Below the pieces are notes generated by a model that worked only from the letters and a program-made list of their open reading frames with translations, ran no database searches and was not told where the DNA came from. A program made the position numbers and the translations under genes. From positions 5,241,724 through 5,305,723 of the forward strand of contig NZ_AP021879.1 of the NCBI RefSeq assembly GCF_009689005.1: a stretch of DNA of 64,000 bases, written 5' to 3'. The DNA is from Desulfosarcina ovata subsp. ovata. GTDB lineage: Bacteria > Desulfobacterota > Desulfobacteria > Desulfobacterales > Desulfosarcinaceae. Positions 56,469 through 64,000 of the stretch are shown here, piece after piece. How positions within the stretch are numbered: position 1 is the stretch's first letter; the number at the start of each line of letters is the position of its first letter.

Positions 56469-58679
56469 GTGGAAAAAAATTATTTCAGATTCGAGGATGA
56501 CGTTTTATTCATCCACACCGAGTGTGGAGAATATAAATTTAAGATCGAAAGCGACACCCGTCTGACCAAAGCACGGCAGATTGCCGAGTTGATGATCGCT
56601 GAGATGGACAACGTCGAGGCCAAATTTCAGCGGGCAAATAGGAAATCGAGTCCTTACGCCAAGATGCTGCTGGCCAACTTGAACATGGCGGACAAGTATG
56701 TCCGGCTGGAGAGCAAGTATAACCAGCTTTGTCTCGAACGGGAAAAGATGATCGCCGGAGGCGGGGATGCAACGGTCGCCGAGACAGTGGCCTACGTGCC
56801 TGCCCACCTTGAGAACGAACCAGCCATGGAATGCCGACAACCTGGGGCAGTATTGCCACAGGGCACACCGTTGGTCCAACCGCCGACTGCGCCGACGATC
56901 GCACCGACAGAACCGGAGGACGAGAGGGCGCTGGAACTGACCGCCGATCCCACCCCGCCGACCCGGACGCATGGGGCCTTGCCACCCACACCGCCAGACG
57001 AACCGGCACCGGATACTTGTGAAATGGAAGTGCCCCCATCCCGGCCTGAAGTATTGCCGGTGTCAGAGGAGACTGACCGGGCGCCTGAATCCGCAACTCC
57101 ATCCGTGGAAGGGCCTTGTGTCGAGCCGCAGTCGACACCGACGCCGGCCATCCAGTCATTCCCGCCAGCGTTGCGGATTACCCCCCAGGATCGCTCTTCA
57201 TCGCCGGTTGAAGACGCCATTGACGGTTCCGGTGGCGATTTCAAAAGGCCCTCCCTGGACTTTTTAAGAAAGGCCGACCAGGAAGTCGTGCTGGATCATG
57301 AGGCCATCCGGCGGGATGCGGAACTTCTCGAACAGAAGCTGGGATATTTCGGTATCAAGGGAGAGGTCATGGGGGTTTCTCCGGGTCCGGTCATTACCAC
57401 TTTTGAATACAAGCCGGCCCCCGGGATCAAGATCAGCAAGATCGTGAACCTGGCCAATGACCTGGCTCTGGCCCTGAGCGCGGTCAGCATTCGTATCGTT
57501 GCCCCGATTCCCGGCAAGGATGTGATCGGCATCGAGATTCCCAATCCCAAGATGAGCATCGTTCCCTTTGTCGATATCGTGGGATCCGAGGCCTTTGCTC
57601 AGATCGACTCCCCCACGCCCATCTGCCTTGGCAAGGATATCATCGGCAAACCGGTGGTCGTTGGGCTGGAAAGAATGCCCCACCTGCTGATTGCCGGGGC
57701 CACGGGAACGGGGAAAAGCGTTGCCCTGAACGCCATGATTACCAGCATCCTGTACAAATCGCCGCCGGATGCGGTCAAATTTATTATGATCGATCCCAAA
57801 CGGATCGAGCTGTCGCTGTTTAATGATATCCCCCATCTGCTCACCCCGGTGATTGTTGACATGCGAAAGGCCAATATCGCCCTGCAGTGGGTGGTCCGGG
57901 AAATGGAACGCCGCTACGAAAATCTCGCCGCACTCCAGGTGAGGAACATCGAGCAGTATAATGACAAGGTGAAAAATGCAGACTTGTCGTCATTCGATGA
58001 TGATGAGGCGTTCGACGCGTTTCCCTATATCGTAGTGATCATCGACGAGTTGGCCGATCTGATGATGACGGCCAGCAAGGATATTGAATTCTCCCTTACC
58101 CGTATTGCCCAGATGGCCAGGGCGGCGGGCATTCATCTCATCCTTGCCACCCAGCGCCCCTCTGTGGATGTGCTTACGGGTATTATCAAGGCCAACTTCC
58201 CCACGCGGATATCCTTCCAGGTTTCCTCCAAAACCGATTCCAGGACGATTATTGACTCCAATGGCGCCGAAACCCTGCTGGGCCGGGGGGATATGCTCTT
58301 TGTTCCGCCTGGAACCGCAAGATTGACCCGGGTCCACGGTACCTACCTGTCTGAAGAGGAATTGATCACCATCACCGATTTCCTGAAACGTCAGGGGGAA
58401 CCCGAGTACGTGCTTGACGTGATTTCGGAAAAAGAGGACGAATCGGAAGCTGCGGAAATCAGCGAAGACGAATACGACGAGAAATACCAGGCGGCCCTGG
58501 AATTCGTTTTGTCGAGCAGACAGACCTCCATATCCAGTGTTCAGCGGGCGCTGCGGGTCGGGTACAACAGAGCCGCAAGGATTATCGACCTGATGGAGAA
58601 AAAAGGGATCGTCGGTCCTTCCGACGGGATCAAACCCCGCCAGGTGCTGGTGGACCGAACGGAATGGCTGCCGTATTAA
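56469..58679 (+). CDS. FtsK/SpoIIIE-type DNA translocase with a ZapA-like N-terminal domain
   Basis: 736 residues from GTG 56469; no membrane segments. Residues 1-97 look like ZapA: a short beta-rich start (DDVLFIHTECGEYKFKIES), a helix (TRLTKARQIAELMIAEMDNV) and the characteristic YAKMLLANLNMADKYVRLESKYNQL coiled-coil helix. A Pro/Thr-rich linker covers about 100-255. The FtsK alpha region starts near 262, the motor carries Walker A GATGTGKS (about 409-416) and Walker B VVIIDELADLMM, and the C-terminal winged-helix gamma domain (about 668-733) should read polar DNA motifs. It pumps DNA during chromosome segregation. Recruitment to FtsZ through the N-terminus is inferred. Its TAA stop belongs to the tip of repeat A. 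Confidence 0.9.
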   Translation: MEKNYFRFEDDVLFIHTECGEYKFKIESDTRLTKARQIAELMIAEMDNVEAKFQRANRKSSPYAKMLLANLNMADKYVRLESKYNQLCLEREKMIAGGGDATVAETVAYVPAHLENEPAMECRQPGAVLPQGTPLVQPPTAPTIAPTEPEDERALELTADPTPPTRTHGALPPTPPDEPAPDTCEMEVPPSRPEVLPVSEETDRAPESATPSVEGPCVEPQSTPTPAIQSFPPALRITPQDRSSSPVEDAIDGSGGDFKRPSLDFLRKADQEVVLDHEAIRRDAELLEQKLGYFGIKGEVMGVSPGPVITTFEYKPAPGIKISKIVNLANDLALALSAVSIRIVAPIPGKDVIGIEIPNPKMSIVPFVDIVGSEAFAQIDSPTPICLGKDIIGKPVVVGLERMPHLLIAGATGTGKSVALNAMITSILYKSPPDAVKFIMIDPKRIELSLFNDIPHLLTPVIVDMRKANIALQWVVREMERRYENLAALQVRNIEQYNDKVKNADLSSFDDDEAFDAFPYIVVIIDELADLMMTASKDIEFSLTRIAQMARAAGIHLILATQRPSVDVLTGIIKANFPTRISFQVSSKTDSRTIIDSNGAETLLGRGDMLFVPPGTARLTRVHGTYLSEEELITITDFLKRQGEPEYVLDVISEKEDESEAAEISEDEYDEKYQAALEFVLSSRQTSISSVQRALRVGYNRAARIIDLMEKKGIVGPSDGIKPRQVLVDRTEWLPY

Positions 58680-58839
58680 GGCGGTTTCTGTCAAAGAATA
58701 TACCATCCTGCTTGTCTTTTCATCCGTCTTCGGAGTTGGGCTTTTCCACACATAGCCCCACTATGCGTAAAAAAGCCCGCCTTGAATACGAATGAAAATC
58801 CTACGCATCCTGGTATATTCTTTTCCGCCAATCGCCTAA
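58677..58839. repeat. Repeat A, copy 4
   Basis: 163 bases from TAAGGCGGTTTCTGTCAAAG to CCGCCAATCGCCTAA, nearly identical to copies 1 and 2. The first TAA is the stop codon of the FtsK-type gene. The middle, CTTTTCCACACATAGCCCC, is the empty form of the repeat-B site. Confidence 0.88.
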
Positions 58840-58930
58840 GGCGATTTCTGTTAAAGAATATACCCGCCTGCTTGTATTTGTGCTCGTCTACCGCACTGTC
58901 GCCCCCGGTACATATCTTGATAATTGAAAA
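58837..58930. repeat. Second, hybrid repeat tip (A-type end joined to D-type interior)
   Basis: Directly abutting copy 4 and sharing its TAA, a new A-type tip (TAAGGCGATTTCTGTTAAAG, AATATACC) leads into CTGCTTGTATTTGTG and GGTACATATCTTGATAA, which match the interior of repeat D (29.66 kb) rather than repeat A. The other end is missing. Confidence 0.6.
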
Positions 58931-59010
58931 TGCAAATTTTCTATTTTTCATGTCACACTTTTCAATAATTTTAGTCTAAACAGAAAAAGTCACAATCAAA
59001 GGGTGAGCAA

Positions 59011-59856
59011 ATGGCTTCAAATCTGGAAGACTATGTCAGGCAGGCTAAAGAGGGGAAAAAACAAGCCCTCGAGAAGGTCGTGGGACACATTCAGGACCGA
59101 ATTTACGGACTGGCACTGCGGATTCTGGGTGACGCCGAGGATGCCGAAGATGAAACCCAGGAGATCCTTATTAAAGTGATCACGCATTTGAGCGACTATC
59201 GTGAAGAGAGTGCTTTCAGTTCCTGGGTTTACCGGGTGGCCTGTAATCATCTCCTAACCATACGAAAACGGAAAAACGAGCGCGAGGGTGTAACCTTCGA
59301 TTTTCTGGAAGACATGATTCAGGCCGATGCCGATAAGACCTATCCCTTGACCGTTTCAGGCCCGGAGCGGGACCTTCTGGCCGAGGAAGCCAGGCTTGAA
59401 TGCATGCAGGCCGTGCTGGCCTGTTTGGATAAAAAGACGCGAATGATCTATATCCTGGGTGACATTTTTGGCGTCACGAGCAATGAGGGGGCCTATATAT
59501 TCGACATCACTCCCGAGACGTTTCGAAAGCGCCTTTCCCGCAGCAGAATGCGTATAGGGGAATTCATGATGAAGCACTGCGGCTTGGTCAATAAAAACAA
59601 TTTCTGCAGATGTCATAAACAAGCCGGAAAAAAACTGGCTTCAATGCCGAGAATTCCGGCCATGCGGCCTGTTATCAAGAGGGATGGTGTTGCGAAAGGC
59701 AGGGCCGAAGCGGTAGCTCATTTAAATGAACTGTCCGAAATCGAGCGCACTACTGCCATGTTCCGTCGCTATCCGGAATACCGGTCGCCCGAGTCGTTCA
59801 CCTACATCGTCAAGGACCTGATACGGTCAGGTAAATATACAATGTTTATGGAGTAA
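59011..59856 (+). CDS. ECF-type sigma factor with C-terminal extension
   Basis: 281 residues. Region 2 (about 10-95) has ALRILGDAEDAEDETQEILIKVITHLSDYREESAFSSWVYRVACNHLL. Region 4 (about 130-190) is a divergent helix-turn-helix (LDKKTRMIYILGDIFGVTSNEGAYIFDITPETFRKRLSRSR). A C-terminal extension of about 85 residues starts with CGLVNKNNFCRCHKQ, a small Cys cluster common in one extracytoplasmic-function sigma group. No anti-sigma gene is adjacent, so control may reside in the extension. GGGTGAG precedes the ATG. It directs RNA polymerase to unknown promoters. Confidence 0.9.
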   Translation: MASNLEDYVRQAKEGKKQALEKVVGHIQDRIYGLALRILGDAEDAEDETQEILIKVITHLSDYREESAFSSWVYRVACNHLLTIRKRKNEREGVTFDFLEDMIQADADKTYPLTVSGPERDLLAEEARLECMQAVLACLDKKTRMIYILGDIFGVTSNEGAYIFDITPETFRKRLSRSRMRIGEFMMKHCGLVNKNNFCRCHKQAGKKLASMPRIPAMRPVIKRDGVAKGRAEAVAHLNELSEIERTTAMFRRYPEYRSPESFTYIVKDLIRSGKYTMFME

Positions 59857-59921
59857 TCCCCTATCGGGAACCAATCAAACCGTCCGGATATTACGGACAA
59901 CAACAATCAAGGAGACTTCAA

Positions 59922-60206
59922 ATGGCTGACATCAATTATCCACCAATCGGTAACAAAGTGATTGCAAAAGTCATCGGTAACAAGGGGAACTGTACCATCG
60001 GGATGAAACCCGGTGACGAGTTCGAATTGAGTACCCACAAGTGCGGCGAATTTTGCGGGTTGTTTTACAAAAATATACAGGGATGGGTACAGACACTTCA
60101 ATTCGGCGGCACATTTCCCGCCGGTCCGGATCCCGATGTACAGGTATGGGATTGCCCGAACCCTATGAATCGGATACAAGTCGAACTGCGGCGGGTAAAA
60201 GAGTAG
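59922..60206 (+). CDS. TIGR04076 family protein
   Basis: 94 residues. Family pattern: KVIAKVIGNKGNCTIGMKPGDEFELSTHKCGEFCGLFYKNIQGWVQTLQFGGTFPAGPDPDVQVWDCPNP, with three or four conserved Cys positions (NC, KC, FC, DC) that may bind a metal. AAGGAGA precedes the ATG. It lies 65 bases after the sigma factor gene on the same strand and could be co-transcribed. Function unknown; such proteins are common in anaerobes. Confidence 0.85.
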   Translation: MADINYPPIGNKVIAKVIGNKGNCTIGMKPGDEFELSTHKCGEFCGLFYKNIQGWVQTLQFGGTFPAGPDPDVQVWDCPNPMNRIQVELRRVKE

Positions 60207-60248
60207 GTTAACACAGGGGATTTTCTTTCACATCGGTTAACGTTTGGA

Positions 60249-60734
60249 CTATGGGTTGGCGGATGAGGAAACCCGCTTTTCAAGCGCCAGAATATACTTC
60301 CATTCGGCCGCCGACACCGGCATGATCGAGAGGCGGTTGCCCTTGCGCACCAGGGGCATGTTCTCAAGCGCCGCATGCTCCTTGAGTTCTGAAAGCGGGA
60401 CGACCCTTTTCGTGTGGCGGATGTACCTGATGTCGACCATGAACCAGCGCGGCTTTTCCGGATCGCTCTTCTCGTCGAAATACTTGCTCTTGGGGTCGAA
60501 GGCGGTATGGTCCGGGTAGCCTTCGCGTACGACTTCCATCAGCCCGACGATTCCCGGCACCTTGCAGTTGGAGTGGTAAAAGAAGACCTGGTCGCCCACC
60601 TTCATCTGGTCGCGCATCATGTTGCGGGCCTGGTAGTTGCGCACGCCGTCCCAATGCTCGGTCCGATCGGGTGCCGCTTTCAGATCATCGATGCTGAACG
60701 CCGTGGGCTCGGATTTCATCAGCCAGTAGTTCAT
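60249..60734 (-). CDS. EVE-domain protein
   Basis: 161 residues, an entire EVE domain (PUA-like fold, thymocyte nuclear protein 1 type). It opens with MNYWLMKSEPTAFSIDDL, has WDGVRNYQARNMMRDQMKVGDQVFFYHSNCKVPGIVG and the W-F-M-V-D-I strand, then PLSELKEHAALENMPLVRKGNRLSIMPVS. EVE domains bind modified bases in RNA or DNA. AAAGGAGA fixes the start at 60734. It lies 12 bases after the transglutaminase gene on the same strand. Confidence 0.93.
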   Translation of the reverse strand: MNYWLMKSEPTAFSIDDLKAAPDRTEHWDGVRNYQARNMMRDQMKVGDQVFFYHSNCKVPGIVGLMEVVREGYPDHTAFDPKSKYFDEKSDPEKPRWFMVDIRYIRHTKRVVPLSELKEHAALENMPLVRKGNRLSIMPVSAAEWKYILALEKRVSSSANP

Positions 60735-60746
60735 GTGTTTCTCCTT

Positions 60747-61622
60747 TCACGACTGCGCCGCCACATCCACCATCACGGAGAGCGCATGCACGCCGCCACC
60801 CATGACCACCCCTTTCACCGGGGTGACGTCGCCGTAATCCCTGCCCCAGGCCAGGGTGATGTGCCGCTCGCCGGGAATCAGGTTGTTGGTGGGGTCCAGA
60901 TCCACCCAACCGAAACCGGGAACGAAAAGGGAGAGCCAGGCGTGGGAGGCGTCGGCACCGACGAGTTTGGGCTTTCCCGGTGGGGGTAGGGTTTCCAGAT
61001 AACCGCTCACATAGCGGGCAGCCAGGCCGAGGCTGCGCAGGCCGCTGATGGCCAGATGGGCGAAATCCTGGCAGACCCCCTTGCGGTCGGCCAGCACCTG
61101 GTCCACACCGGTGTCCACGGTGGTGGCGGTTTTGTCGTAGGTGAATCCGGTGAAGATGCGACCCATCAGGTCCATGGCACCGGCCAGTACCGGCCGGTGT
61201 GGCGGAAAAGAAACCCGTGCATACTCCCGGACGGCGGCACCCACCGCGACCAGGGGGCTGGCAAAGACGAACTGGTAGGCGTCCAGTTCATTCGAACCGG
61301 TATGGGCGGTCAGCTGCTGGGCCACCTGCTCCCAGGGGGGCGTTGATTCCGGCGGCGGGCTGCCCTGCGGCAGAATCTCCATCTCGCTGAAGGCGGTCAT
61401 GGCCAGCTCGCTGTGGGGATGCTGCACCATGAACCCCTGCACCGTGTTGCCGAAAAAGTCGATGCGTTCGCTCAGGTACTGGGGCTGGGGAACAATTTCC
61501 AGGCGACACGGGCCCACCGTTTGGGTGGCCGTCATCCGCGGTTTGAGGATCAACTCGTTCTGGGAAAGCGAGGCCGGCTCCGAATAGCGGTAGGCCGTCT
61601 TATGCGTGATCCGGTATCTCAT
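60747..61622 (-). CDS. Transglutaminase-like cysteine protease family protein
   Basis: 291 residues. An N-terminal beta domain (RYRITHKTAYRYSEPASLSQNELILKPR) precedes the transglutaminase core with the catalytic Cys in RKGVCQDFAHLAISGLRSLGLAARYVSGY, His in GADASHAWLSLFVPGFGWVDLD, and Asp in DLDPTNN. No signal peptide. It overlaps the end of the circularly permuted ATP-grasp gene by 4 bases (ATGA). This pair is a widespread conserved cluster thought to act in peptide tagging or hydrolysis; the substrate is undetermined. Confidence 0.92.
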   Translation of the reverse strand: MRYRITHKTAYRYSEPASLSQNELILKPRMTATQTVGPCRLEIVPQPQYLSERIDFFGNTVQGFMVQHPHSELAMTAFSEMEILPQGSPPPESTPPWEQVAQQLTAHTGSNELDAYQFVFASPLVAVGAAVREYARVSFPPHRPVLAGAMDLMGRIFTGFTYDKTATTVDTGVDQVLADRKGVCQDFAHLAISGLRSLGLAARYVSGYLETLPPPGKPKLVGADASHAWLSLFVPGFGWVDLDPTNNLIPGERHITLAWGRDYGDVTPVKGVVMGGGVHALSVMVDVAAQS

Positions 61623-64000
61623 GGCTGCGACTCGCCACGGATGGCTGAAAAATGAGGCGTTGCCGGCACCCGGGTCAGGTAGTGGGCGCTGACCTGCTGG
61701 GCAAAGTCCGTCAGGCGTTGTTCCATGCTTTTGAGAAATTTTTCCAGGGCGGCCCGGCGATCATTGCTTTTTTTACAGTCCAGTCCGGACAGGTCCAGGA
61801 GGCGCACGGCAGTGAGCATTTCCAGCGCCAGGCGTTCCTCGGCGGTGGCGTAGCGTCGCGGATCCTTGCGGGGCAGCTCTTCCACGTGGCCGGCGATCCG
61901 GCTGCACTGGAAGGCCAGCGATTTGGGATTGCTTTCATCCACCACCAGAAGATCCATCACCGGTGCCAACTGAAAGGCCGTGCGGTAGCGTGCCCGGTAG
62001 GTCATGATGCTGTCGGACACCTCCAGCAGGGCCTCCAGGGCACTGCTCGAATCCATACACACCCGGGGCAGGCCGAGGCGAATCAGGGTTGTCTGGTTGA
62101 TGGCCCGTTCCACGCGGCGGCCCATGTCCATGAAACGCCAGCCCAGGCCGCGGGTCATGCTTTCCATGGCCAGACCGGAAAAGGCACTCAGGGTGAAAAG
62201 CGTGTCGTCCAGAAGGTCCAGGGGATCCCCATTGGGGGCGTCGGCAAAACCATCCAGGCGGTTGATGACCCGCCAGGAGTCCAGGGAAAGCCGATCGCGC
62301 ACGTTCCGGGCCGCTTCCTGTACCCGTTTGAGCACCGCCACCACGCTTGCGGGGCGATCTTTGTTGGTGATGGCCGCATTGAGCTGGCCGGCCAGCTCGC
62401 GGTAGCGCGGAATGGGGGCGCCCCCGTCGGGTACCGGTGGAATGGTGTTTTCCGCCCTCAGCAGGCTCAGCAGAAAGGGAAGATCGGGAATATCCGCCAG
62501 ACGGGTCTCCCCGGAGAGGCGGCGGAAGACCGAGCGCAACAGGCGGATCAGGCCTTCGGCGCGTTCCAGGTACCGGCCCAGCCATAGAAGATGGTCGGCC
62601 ACGCGGCTGGGCAGGTCGCTGCCGCGCTTGAATTGATCAATGGTCTGCAGGCCGCCCATGAGGCTGAAGGGGGTCACCGGTCGGTCGGAGAACACCCAGA
62701 TGTCCTTGCTTTGCTGCTGTTCGGGTGCGCTTCCCAGCAGGGTGGGCACGTCGGCGGCCGTGATGGCCAGGCCGCCGGGCATGAGGGTGAATCCGTTTTC
62801 GGTGGCACAGGCGAACACCCGCAGCAGGGTGTAGCGGGGCCCGACGCTGTCCGGGTTCCAGGCCGGTGCCGTTGCCGGCTGAACCAACGCCCGGGCCATG
62901 AAGCGGTGCGGGGCCGTGCCGATGTCGGCGATCCGGTCGGTCGACACCGCGGGCGGTTCGTCCGGTTCCATGGCCGGCATGAGGGTCAGTTGCTCGAGAT
63001 TGGCCAGAACATGGTTGCGATCGGATTCGTTACCGCACCACCAGGCCGGGTGGTTCTCCAGCAGAAGGTCGCCTCCGGTCAACTGGCGGCACAGCGCCGA
63101 CAGGAACACCGCCAGCACCGGGGTGTCCACGAATCCGCTGCCGATGGGATTGACCACCTCGATCTGTTGCTCGCGGCAGGCCTGGATCAGTCCGGCCACC
63201 CCGCTGCCGGTGGCCCGCCGCAAGGCGAAGGGATCGCTGCTGTCGTCGGCGATGTGCCGAAAGATGGCCTCCACCGGTTCCAGCCCGGCCAGCTTTTTCT
63301 GAAAGACGTCGCCATTGCGGACAGTCAGATCCTGCCCCTCCACCAGGGGATAGCCCAGGTAGCGGGAGAGCAGGGCGTGCTCGAAATAGATGCGGCTTTC
63401 CGGCCCCGGCGAGAGCAGGACGATGCCCGGATCATTTCGCCGAAGGGTGGTCCGTTCGACCAGACTGAGGTGAAAGGTATGAAAGAAGGGCGCCAGCCGG
63501 CGGATTTGGGTACGGTGATAGAGTTCGGAAAAGACCCGGGAAATGACGATTCGGTTCTCCAGCGCATAGCCGATCCCGGCCGGGTGGTCGCCGTAATCGC
63601 GCAGTACCCGGAAGCGTCCGTCGGTTCCGCGGTAAAGGTCGGCCGCATAGTAGGTCAGGTAGCGGTTGCCGGCCGGCAGGATGCCATGGCAGGGCCGCAG
63701 GAAATGGGGGTTGGCGTAGATCAGTTCCGCGGGCAGGTGGCCCTGCCGGATCAGGTTCTGCGGGCCGTAGACGTCGGCCAGGATCTGTTCGAGCAACCCG
63801 GCGCGCTGGATCAGGCCGGCTTCGAGACCGGCCCATTCGCCGGCGGTGATGGGCAGCGGAATCATGTCCAGGGCCCATGGGGTTCCCCGGCCACCGGTAT
63901 CATTGAACGGATTGAAGGTGGCGCCGTCTTCGTGGCGCATGCGCCGCACCCGTTCCTGCCGCTGGGCCAGCACCGATGGGGCGATGGTGTCCAGGGCGTT
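61619..64000 (-). CDS. Circularly permuted ATP-grasp protein fused to an alpha-E domain (5' end outside window)
   Basis: At least 793 residues; the frame is open to the right edge and the true start lies beyond 64000. The circularly permuted ATP-grasp/glutathionylspermidine-synthase-like part has LLEQILADVYGPQNLIRQGHLPAELI, YYAADLYRGTDGRFRVLRDYGDHPAGIGYALENR, LSPGPESRIYFEHALLSRYLGYPLVEGQDLTVRNG, and VVNPIGSGFVDTPVLAVFLSALCRQLTGGDLLLEN. From about residue 455 of the visible part an alpha-E helical domain follows (VADHLLWLGRYLERAEGLIRLLRS...). In many bacteria these are two genes; here they are one. Translationally coupled to the transglutaminase. An amide-ligase role is inferred from the ATP-grasp fold. 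Confidence 0.92.
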   Translation of the reverse strand, partial: NALDTIAPSVLAQRQERVRRMRHEDGATFNPFNDTGGRGTPWALDMIPLPITAGEWAGLEAGLIQRAGLLEQILADVYGPQNLIRQGHLPAELIYANPHFLRPCHGILPAGNRYLTYYAADLYRGTDGRFRVLRDYGDHPAGIGYALENRIVISRVFSELYHRTQIRRLAPFFHTFHLSLVERTTLRRNDPGIVLLSPGPESRIYFEHALLSRYLGYPLVEGQDLTVRNGDVFQKKLAGLEPVEAIFRHIADDSSDPFALRRATGSGVAGLIQACREQQIEVVNPIGSGFVDTPVLAVFLSALCRQLTGGDLLLENHPAWWCGNESDRNHVLANLEQLTLMPAMEPDEPPAVSTDRIADIGTAPHRFMARALVQPATAPAWNPDSVGPRYTLLRVFACATENGFTLMPGGLAITAADVPTLLGSAPEQQQSKDIWVFSDRPVTPFSLMGGLQTIDQFKRGSDLPSRVADHLLWLGRYLERAEGLIRLLRSVFRRLSGETRLADIPDLPFLLSLLRAENTIPPVPDGGAPIPRYRELAGQLNAAITNKDRPASVVAVLKRVQEAARNVRDRLSLDSWRVINRLDGFADAPNGDPLDLLDDTLFTLSAFSGLAMESMTRGLGWRFMDMGRRVERAINQTTLIRLGLPRVCMDSSSALEALLEVSDSIMTYRARYRTAFQLAPVMDLLVVDESNPKSLAFQCSRIAGHVEELPRKDPRRYATAEERLALEMLTAVRLLDLSGLDCKKSNDRRAALEKFLKSMEQRLTDFAQQVSAHYLTRVPATPHFSAIRGESQP

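Overview
The window looks like a chromosomal segment of a GC-rich anaerobic deltaproteobacterium (Desulfobacterota, most like the Desulfobacterales/Desulfosarcina group). This rests on gene content: indolepyruvate and pyruvate:ferredoxin oxidoreductases, ADP-forming acyl-CoA synthetase, class I fumarase, lactate-racemase (Lar) genes and large multi-PAS hybrid kinases. The organism assignment is inference. I found no rRNA, tRNA or CRISPR array.

Layout. 1-2.4 kb: end of a TauE/DsbD-like permease, a 145-bp inverted-repeat element, and the minC-minD-minE operon (minus strand). 2.4-4.5 kb: inositol-3-phosphate synthase plus a TIM-barrel sugar isomerase. 5-8.6 kb: iorA-iorB followed by a nonsense-interrupted PAS kinase that runs into a ferritin-like gene tail. 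8.7-12.5 kb: a tight minus-strand cluster of GHMP kinase, TrpF-like isomerase, zinc dehydrogenase and LsrF/DhnA-type aldolase. 12.7-21.6 kb: glycosyltransferase, MFS exporter, phytochelatin-synthase-like protein, MltD-type transglycosylase, a protein with two CDP-alcohol phosphotransferase domains, YchJ-type protein, nitroreductase and a SLOG-like protein. 21.67-24.82 kb: two complete insertion sequences with exact target duplications, lying between a short rho-ywbE operon and its terminator. 26.5-34.4 kb: DUF309, a flavin/PNPOx-like protein, LarA, a 1167-residue hybrid histidine kinase and an acyltransferase. 34.4-47.4 kb: a central-carbon block of fumarase, FadR-type regulator, ADP-forming acyl-CoA synthetase, CoA-transferase/GNAT fusion, NifJ, LarB and LarC. 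47.5-56.2 kb: an accessory region with IS3, IS66 and IS1-type elements, three families of small inverted-repeat elements and scattered small genes. 56.4-64 kb: an FtsK-type translocase with a ZapA-like N-terminus, an ECF sigma factor, TIGR04076 and EVE proteins, and a transglutaminase / circularly permuted ATP-grasp operon running off the right edge.

How the genes fit together. IorAB, NifJ, the ADP-forming synthetase, the CoA transferase and fumarase form a fermentative/respiratory acyl-CoA and ferredoxin economy. The FadR-type regulator has a perfect operator in front of itself and a near-perfect one in front of the divergent acyl-CoA synthetase. LarA with LarB/LarC suggests nickel-pincer racemisation of lactate or a related 2-hydroxyacid.

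Most notable observations: (1) a soluble FtsK motor carrying a ZapA-like domain where the membrane domain is normally found; (2) a TA-targeting small repeat family whose tips supply the stop codons of four separate genes; (3) the unexplained GHMP/TrpF/ADH/aldolase cluster; (4) nested mobile elements (a small element inside another, with an IS66 in its tip) whose order of insertion can be read directly.
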